NCBI GenBank assembly: GCA_027069645.1
Contig: JALXEI010000303.1
Coordinates: forward strand, 1 to 11,594
Origin: Hyphomicrobiales bacterium
GTDB taxonomy: Bacteria > Pseudomonadota > Alphaproteobacteria > Rhizobiales > JAKIUO01
Direction of reading: 5' to 3'
DNA: 11,594 nt
Part shown: piece after piece, positions 7,509 through 11,594 of the stretch
Layout of the letters: each line of letters begins with the position of its first letter
Position numbering within the stretch: position 1 is the stretch's first letter
Made by a program: the position numbers and the translations under genes
Notes under the pieces: generated by a model
What the model saw: the letters and a program-made list of their open reading frames with translations, nothing else
Database searches by the model: none
Told to the model about the DNA's origin: nothing

Positions 7509-7629
7509 CTCGCCGCACGGGCCGCCTGTGCAGCGGGCACCAAAGGCAAGCCTTTTGGAAACCTTTTTGAAAATCGGGGTGAAGGGGCTTGCCCCTTCTG
7601 TCAGCCGCACAGGCTGCCCGCCCGGCGAG
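7509..7629. repeat. Large imperfect inverted repeat with nested hairpins (intergenic structured element)
   Basis: The outer arms 7509-7531 and 7607-7629 pair at 20 of 23 positions: CTCGCCG with CGGCGAG, CGGGC with GCCCG, GCCTGTGC with GCACAGGC, separated by one- and two-base mismatches. Inside, GGCAAGCCTTTT (7545-7556) can pair with 7582-7593, including two G-U pairs as RNA. Alternatively the 3' part forms its own palindrome GAAGGGGCTTGCCCCTTC (7581-7598, two-base centre); the two inner folds exclude each other. The size, symmetry and intergenic position fit a dispersed palindromic repeat of the REP/BIME or miniature-element kind, or an attenuator in the tsaC-oxidase transcript. No T-run follows either stem, and no flanking direct repeat was found. 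Its being multicopy is an inference. Confidence 0.65.
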
Positions 7630-7652
7630 GGCAGCGGTGTCAGCCGCTTTAT

Positions 7653-7657
7653 GGAGG
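7653..7657 (+). promoter_or_regulatory. Ribosome binding site deciding the FAD oxidase start
   Basis: GGAGG ends 5 nt before ATG 7663. It supports that ATG over the in-frame ATG 7651 and over the far-upstream start at 7504, whose extra residues would be translated from the inverted-repeat element. Confidence 0.7.
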
Positions 7658-7662
7658 TCAGG

Positions 7663-9069
7663 ATGAATTTGGCACTTTTGCAACAGTTCAGCGCCATTGT
7701 CGGTGCCTCTCATGCGTTCAGTGATGAGGCAGATATGGCGCCTTATCTGCATGAATGGCGGGATCGTTATGAAGGTCGCGCCGCGCTTGTTCTGCAACCG
7801 GGCAGCACGCAGGAGGTTGCGCAGATCATGGCGCTGGCCCATGAAACCGGCACAGCTATTGTGCCACAGGGCGGGAATACCGGACTGGTGGGCGGGCAGA
7901 TTCCCTTTGACGCTGAAAACGAGGTGGTGTTGTCCCTGTCGCGTCTGGACCGGATATATTCCGTAGACCCCGCTGGTGGAACCATGCAGGTGGGGGCCGG
8001 GGTGACGCTGGAACAGGTGCAAAAGGCGGCGGATGAGGTTGATCGGCTGTTCCCCCTGTCGCTGGCTTCCGAGGGTTCCTGTCAGATCGGCGGCAATCTG
8101 GCCAGCAATGCAGGCGGGGTCAATGTGCTGGCCTATGGCAATATGCGCGATCTGTGTCTGGGGCTGGAAGTGGTGCTGGCCGACGGGCGCATCTGGAACG
8201 GTTTGCGGGCGCTGAAAAAGGATAATACCGGCTATGACTTGCGTGACCTGTTCATTGGTTCGGAAGGCACGCTGGGCATTATCACGGCGGCAGTGCTGAA
8301 ACTGTTCCCCAAACCGCGCGAGCAGGCCACGGCTTTTATTGGTGTCGAGAGCCTTGAAAAACTGGCCGAGTTGTTTGCCCACGCGCAAAAAAGAGCCGGT
8401 GGACAGCTAACAGCTTTCGAGATTTTGCCACGCCCGGGGCTGGAATTTGTCCTGCAACATACCGGACAGAATGATCCGCTGGCCGCGCCTCATCAATGGT
8501 ATGCGCTGCTGGAGATTTCCAGTTTGCAAGGGGAGGGGCTGGCGCTGGAGCGTTTGAGCGCCCTTCTGGAAGAGGCTATGGAAAAGGAACTGTTACAGGA
8601 CGCAGCGATTCCCTCGTCGCTGGAGCAACGCGCGGCGCTCTGGGCCCTGCGCGAGCGCATGTCGGAAGCGCAAAAGCCGCAAGGGGGCAGCATAAAGCAC
8701 GATGTTTCGGTGCCGGTTGCCGCCATTCCGGCTTTCATCAGGGAAGCCAACGAGGCTGTTCGCGCTCTGGTGCCAGGTTGTCGTCCTGTGCCCTTTGGTC
8801 ATTTTGGCGATGGCAATATTCATTACAACATCTCCCAGCCGGTTGATATGGACAAGTCGGTTTTTCTGGACAAATGGGAAGAGGTTTCCCAATGCGTGCA
8901 TGCGATCGTTATGAAATATAACGGCTCCATTTCGGCCGAACATGGCATTGGAAAAATGAAACGGCAGATGTTGCGCGAGATGAAAAGCGAGGTGGAACTG
9001 GATCTGATGCGTACAATCAGGCAGGCGATTGACCCACGGGGCATTCTCAATCCGGGCAAGCTGCTATAG
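7663..9069 (+). CDS. FAD-binding oxidase, D-2-hydroxyglutarate/D-lactate dehydrogenase family
   Basis: A 468-aa flavoprotein of the type 4 FAD-linked oxidase family, normal length. The N-terminal FAD domain has QPGSTQEV, then PQGGNTGLVGGQ (residues 68-79), ASEGSCQIGGNLASNAGG (136-152) and GSEGTLGIITA. The C-terminal substrate cap contains PFGHFGDGNIH (377-387) and AEHGIGK (425-431). H380, H387 and E426 match the metal-binding H-x6-H plus E-H pattern of D-2-hydroxyglutarate dehydrogenases. It most likely oxidises a D-2-hydroxyacid to the 2-oxoacid and passes electrons to a flavoprotein or quinone acceptor. D-2-hydroxyglutarate (a side product of serine synthesis) and D-lactate are the main candidates, and motifs alone do not separate them. 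It has no signal peptide or membrane segment. Its stop codon lies in a palindrome shared with the convergent histidine phosphatase. Confidence 0.9.
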   Translation: MNLALLQQFSAIVGASHAFSDEADMAPYLHEWRDRYEGRAALVLQPGSTQEVAQIMALAHETGTAIVPQGGNTGLVGGQIPFDAENEVVLSLSRLDRIYSVDPAGGTMQVGAGVTLEQVQKAADEVDRLFPLSLASEGSCQIGGNLASNAGGVNVLAYGNMRDLCLGLEVVLADGRIWNGLRALKKDNTGYDLRDLFIGSEGTLGIITAAVLKLFPKPREQATAFIGVESLEKLAELFAHAQKRAGGQLTAFEILPRPGLEFVLQHTGQNDPLAAPHQWYALLEISSLQGEGLALERLSALLEEAMEKELLQDAAIPSSLEQRAALWALRERMSEAQKPQGGSIKHDVSVPVAAIPAFIREANEAVRALVPGCRPVPFGHFGDGNIHYNISQPVDMDKSVFLDKWEEVSQCVHAIVMKYNGSISAEHGIGKMKRQMLREMKSEVELDLMRTIRQAIDPRGILNPGKLL

Positions 9070-9645
9070 CCAGCTCAACTGACCGCCCTCTATGACCAGA
9101 ATACGGTCCTGGGGGGCATCAAGGAAGGCGACATCTTTTTCGGGGTAGCGGTTGCAAAAGGCTTGCAGAACGCGACTGACACCGGCATGAGCGGCAACAA
9201 TGGTGTTGCGCTCCACTTCGTGGAACCAGCTCAGCACGCGCCTTGAGAGCTGGGCATAACATTCCCCTTTTGGAATGACATAGGACCAGGGGTTGTCAAA
9301 CCGGTTCATGACGTCTTCGGGGCGGATTTCGCGCAACTCATCCCAGGTGTGGCTGGCGAATTCGCCATAATCAAGTTCCTTGAGACGGTCGTCGGTGCGG
9401 TAATCATGCTTGTCGAGGCCAAGTATTTCGCGAATGATCTGCATGGTTTCGCGCGCCCGGCAGATGGGGCTTGAGACATAATCAAAGCTGAGCGGGTCAA
9501 GTGCCAGGGCACGCAGTTTTTCGGCATTGCCTCTGACTTGCGAACGACCGAAACTGTTCATGTGAATTTCGGTCTGTCCTTGCAGACGGCGCCTTGCGTT
9601 CCAGTCGGTCTGGCCGTGGCGAATAAGGTAGATCGTTGGTTTCAT
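9064..9645 (-). CDS. Histidine phosphatase family protein (phosphoglycerate mutase-like)
   Basis: A 193-aa branch-1 histidine phosphatase. The catalytic RHG is at residues 9-11 (phospho-acceptor H10). The family SSPICRARETM helix supplies R65, the acid E90 lies in LKELDYGEF, and the second catalytic histidine H153 is in IVAAHAGVSR. The fold covers cofactor-dependent phosphoglycerate mutases and broad phosphatases such as alpha-ribazole phosphatase (CobC). The length of about 190 aa fits the phosphatase side better than the roughly 250-aa mutases. The substrate is not determinable and no cobalamin gene is nearby. The stop overlaps the FAD oxidase stop by 6 nt. ATG 9645 lies directly behind a plausible promoter with no Shine-Dalgarno between them. 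The start is otherwise firm, since KPTIYLIRHGQTDWN is the standard family beginning. Confidence 0.9.
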   Translation of the reverse strand: MKPTIYLIRHGQTDWNARRRLQGQTEIHMNSFGRSQVRGNAEKLRALALDPLSFDYVSSPICRARETMQIIREILGLDKHDYRTDDRLKELDYGEFASHTWDELREIRPEDVMNRFDNPWSYVIPKGECYAQLSRRVLSWFHEVERNTIVAAHAGVSRVLQAFCNRYPEKDVAFLDAPQDRILVIEGGQLSWL

Positions 9646-9651
9646 GGCGCC

Positions 9652-9680
9652 AATCTAGGAAAAATACAGCCGTCAGGCAA
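9652..9680 (-). promoter_or_regulatory. Candidate sigma-70 promoter giving a leaderless mRNA for the histidine phosphatase
   Basis: Read on the minus strand: TTGCCT (9680-9675), a 17-nt spacer, TAGATT (9657-9652), then GGCGCC and ATG 9645. Each hexamer matches consensus at four of six positions with optimal spacing. A start site 7 nt past the -10 would fall on the A of the ATG, so the message would have no 5' leader, which agrees with the absence of a ribosome binding site. The 85-nt gap to fabI holds nothing else I recognise. Confidence 0.35.
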
Positions 9681-9730
9681 GGCGCAACAAAGGGGTGCGC
9701 GGTTGTATCCCGATGACGGAACAGGCACGA

Positions 9731-10555
9731 TCATGCTTTCTTTTGTTCAACGCTGATATCCGGGGCGTCCTCGGCTTTCATGCCGACAACATGATAACCG
9801 GCATCGACGTGATGGATGCAGCCGGTAACCCCGCGGGCGAGATCCGACAAAAGATAAAGACCGGCATCGCCCACTTCATCAATATCGACCGTGCGCCGCA
9901 AGGGCGAGTTATATTCGTTCCATTTGAGGATATAGCGAAAATCGGCGATCCCCGAGGCGGCGAGGGTCTTGATGGGACCGGCGGAAATGGCATTGACACG
10001 GATATTCTGTTTGCCCAGATCCTCGGCCATATAGCGCACGCTGGCTTCGAGCGCGGCCTTGGCGACGCCCATGACATTGTAATGGGGCATAACCTTTTCG
10101 GCGCCGTAATAGGTCAGGGTGAGCATGGCGCCGCCGTTTTTCATCAGTTTTTCCGCCCGTTGGGCCACGGCGGTAAAGGAATAGACGGATATATTCATGG
10201 TCTGGCTGAAATTTTCAGGGGAGGTATCCACATAGCGACCATCCAGCTCGTTCTTGTCGGAAAAGCCGATGGCATGGACAACAAAATCCAGTTCACCCCA
10301 TTTTTCGCCAATCTGCGCAAAAAGTGCATCGAGCGAATCGGGAGAGGAAACATCGCATTCGGCAACGATTTCCGAGCCAAGCTGTTCGGCCAGCGGTATG
10401 ACTCTTTTTTCCAGTGGTCCGCCCTGATGGGTAAGGGCAATCTGCGCGCCTTCACGGTGCAGGGCGCGGGCGATGCCCCAGGCGATCGACATTTTGTTGG
10501 CGACCCCCATGATGAGACCGCGTTTCCCTGCCATCAATCCTGCCGGATCAGACAT
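9731..10555 (-). CDS. fabI: Enoyl-[acyl-carrier-protein] reductase (NADH), FabI
   Basis: A 274-aa FabI. It reduces trans-2-enoyl-ACP to acyl-ACP in the last step of each type II fatty acid elongation cycle, in the cytoplasm. The atypical SDR nucleotide motif GVANKMSIAWGIA starts at residue 17. The FabI-specific catalytic pair is Y159-x6-K166 in HYNVMGVAK, with the second tyrosine of the TYY segment at Y149. AISAGPIKTLAASGI follows, and the C terminus has the typical HHVDAGYHVVGM. The residues where triclosan-resistance changes are known in E. coli keep the sensitive form (G in HAIGFSD, M in YNVMG). GGAGG (10566-10562) lies 6 nt before ATG 10555, confirming the start. It diverges from rimO with 151 nt between the start codons. 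The phosphatase downstream on the same strand has its own candidate promoter. Confidence 0.97.
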   Translation of the reverse strand: MSDPAGLMAGKRGLIMGVANKMSIAWGIARALHREGAQIALTHQGGPLEKRVIPLAEQLGSEIVAECDVSSPDSLDALFAQIGEKWGELDFVVHAIGFSDKNELDGRYVDTSPENFSQTMNISVYSFTAVAQRAEKLMKNGGAMLTLTYYGAEKVMPHYNVMGVAKAALEASVRYMAEDLGKQNIRVNAISAGPIKTLAASGIADFRYILKWNEYNSPLRRTVDIDEVGDAGLYLLSDLARGVTGCIHHVDAGYHVVGMKAEDAPDISVEQKKA

Positions 10556-10706
10556 GATTTCCCTCCTGCCTTTGCGCGTTATCAGCGTGATTTTTGTGCA
10601 TCCTACACAATTCGCCGTTCGAATCCAGTCCGGACGGTCTTTCCCTCACTGTTCTTCAACAGATCGTGCTTGACGCATCGCAACCGACCTGTGCACAAAG
10701 CGGTCT
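10556..10706. promoter_or_regulatory. Divergent fabI-rimO promoter region with repeated TTTGTGCA motif
   Basis: This 151-nt spacer must carry both start regions. It contains the inverted repeat TTGTG-N7-CACAA (10594-10610) and the perfect 8-bp palindrome TGTGCACA (10690-10697). The 8-mer TTTGTGCA occurs once on each strand (plus 10593-10600, minus 10700-10693). A TTGACG at 10670-10675 could be a -35 for rimO, but the expected -10 (GCACAA) is poor, and no good sigma-70 pair was found for fabI. The TTCGAATCC at 10618-10626 resembles a tRNA T-loop, but the flanks do not pair. Confidence 0.35.
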
Positions 10707-11594
10707 ATGAAGCATAACCCGAAGAAAATCGGTCTCGTCAGTCTCGGCTGCGCCAAGGCCCTTGTTGATAGCGAGCGGATCCTGACGCGCCTGCGTGCCG
10801 AGGGCTATGAAATGGCGCCGGACTATCAGCGGGCCGACCTGGTGATCGTCAATACCTGCGGTTTTCTCGATAGTGCCCGGGCCGAATCCCTTGATGCCAT
10901 AGGCGAGGCCATGAACGAAAACGGCCAGGTGATCGTCACCGGCTGCCTTGGCACATCCGAACCAATGATTCGCGAAAAATATCCCGATGTACTGGCGGTG
11001 ACCGGTCCGCATCGCTACGAGGAAACCATCGCCGCCGTTCACAGGGCCCTGCCGCCTTCGGATGATCACAAAACAGCGCTGATCCCCCCCGGTGGACTGA
11101 AACTGACACCGCGTCACTATGCCTGGCTGAAAATATCGGAGGGCTGCAATCATTCCTGCTCGTTCTGCATCATCCCGCAGATCAGGGGAAAACTGGTGAG
11201 TCGCCCGGTGGAAGATGTGTTGCGCGAGGCCGAACAGCTTGCCGGGGTCGGTGTGAAGGAGTTGCTGGTCATCTCACAGGATACCAGCGCCTATGGCGTT
11301 GATCTGAAATACAGACCGGCGCAATGGCGGGGGCGGGAGATACAAACGCGCCTCACCGGGCTTGCCGATGCCCTCGGGGATCTCGGCATCTGGATACGCC
11401 TGCATTATGTCTATCCCTATCCCCATGTTGACGAGCTGCTGCCATTGATGCGCGATGGCCGTATTTTGCCCTATCTTGATGTGCCTTTTCAGCATGCCAG
11501 TCCGCGCCTGCTGAAGGCCATGCGCCGCCCCGGGGATTGCGACAAAATGCTGCAACGTATTGAAAAATGGCGTTCAGAGGTTCCGGATCTGGCC
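10707..11594 (+). CDS. rimO: Ribosomal protein uS12 methylthiotransferase RimO (N-terminal 296 codons, cut by window edge)
   Basis: A radical-SAM methylthiotransferase that adds a methylthio group to the conserved aspartate of ribosomal protein S12. The frame is open from ATG 10707 to the window end (296 complete codons); the family is about 440 aa, so the rest of the radical-SAM barrel and the TRAM domain lie outside. The N-terminal MTTase domain supplies the auxiliary cluster cysteines C15 (SLGCAK), C51 (NTCGFLDSA) and C80 (TGCLG). The radical-SAM cluster motif C147-x3-C151-x2-C154 is in GCNHSCSFCIIPQIRG. VSLGC-x-K-x-LVDSE and CIIPQIRGKLVSRP separate RimO from its tRNA-modifying relative MiaB. 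The usual proline in LGCPK is alanine here, a minor change. No Shine-Dalgarno precedes the ATG, and no alternative in-frame start was found nearby. Confidence 0.95.
   Translation, partial: MKHNPKKIGLVSLGCAKALVDSERILTRLRAEGYEMAPDYQRADLVIVNTCGFLDSARAESLDAIGEAMNENGQVIVTGCLGTSEPMIREKYPDVLAVTGPHRYEETIAAVHRALPPSDDHKTALIPPGGLKLTPRHYAWLKISEGCNHSCSFCIIPQIRGKLVSRPVEDVLREAEQLAGVGVKELLVISQDTSAYGVDLKYRPAQWRGREIQTRLTGLADALGDLGIWIRLHYVYPYPHVDELLPLMRDGRILPYLDVPFQHASPRLLKAMRRPGDCDKMLQRIEKWRSEVPDLA

Noticed and set aside
7581..7598. GC-rich palindrome as an intrinsic terminator.
   Set aside because: Only two bases lie at the centre and no T-run follows on either strand; better explained as part of the inverted-repeat element.
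7504..7662. N-terminal extension of the FAD oxidase starting at 7504.
   Set aside because: The extra 53 residues are translated from the inverted-repeat element, are not family-like, and a strong ribosome binding site precedes ATG 7663.
7369..8388. A 339-codon minus-strand open frame.
   Set aside because: Antisense to the FAD oxidase and the tsaC end, crossing the structured spacer; composition is typical of a shadow frame (rich in H, Q, R).
10594..10640. TTCGAATCC resembling a tRNA T-loop.
   Set aside because: The flanking bases do not form a 5-bp T-stem and no acceptor, D or anticodon arm can be built around it.
9695..10717. A 340-codon open frame on the plus strand.
   Set aside because: It lies antisense to fabI, which has complete catalytic motifs and a ribosome binding site; the predicted peptide has no family pattern and is a codon-bias shadow.

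Overview
The window reads as an ordinary chromosomal stretch of an alphaproteobacterium. This rests on gene content and protein style (long-form TsaC/Sua5, FabI in place of other enoyl reductases, an HDAC-like deacetylase beside xseB, a PhaA-like thiolase paired with acetoacetyl-CoA synthetase) and on a coding GC that I estimate at 53-63 percent from a few hand-counted lines. No genus can be fixed from the sequence alone. There is no tRNA, rRNA, CRISPR array, insertion sequence or phage gene that I can support.

Layout, left to right. The 5' end of a PLP-dependent aminotransferase runs off the left edge on the minus strand. Diverging from it is a two-gene acetoacetate module: a thiolase (332-1525) and acetoacetyl-CoA synthetase (1530-3499). 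The second gene is broken by a clean one-base deletion near 2793, so it is either a fresh pseudogene or a sequence error. Converging on it is a minus-strand trio: an HDAC-family deacetylase (4196-5125), xseB (3900-4157) and a small exported c-type cytochrome (3515-3898). A 485-nt, relatively AT-rich, gene-free region (5126-5610) separates this trio from a plus-strand group.

The plus-strand group is an SDR oxidoreductase (5611-6522), an overlapping TsaC/Sua5 (6485-7489) and, after a highly structured 173-nt spacer, an FAD-linked oxidase of the D-2-hydroxyglutarate/D-lactate dehydrogenase family (7663-9069). Its stop codon sits in a CTATAG palindrome shared with the stop of a convergent histidine phosphatase (9064-9645, minus). 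Then come fabI (9731-10555, minus) and, diverging from it, the first 296 codons of rimO, which runs off the right edge.

Functionally this is mostly housekeeping and central metabolism: acetoacetate activation and thiolysis, fatty acid synthesis (FabI), tRNA t6A37 synthesis (TsaC), ribosomal S12 methylthiolation (RimO), DNA repair (XseB) and D-hydroxyacid oxidation. I found no convincing new multi-gene system. The observations most worth following are the folded inverted-repeat element between tsaC and the FAD oxidase (about 7489-7629) and the single-base frameshift in the acetoacetyl-CoA synthetase. Smaller ones are the deacetylase-xseB-cytochrome gene order, a possible leaderless promoter in front of the histidine phosphatase, and the shared palindromic stop.
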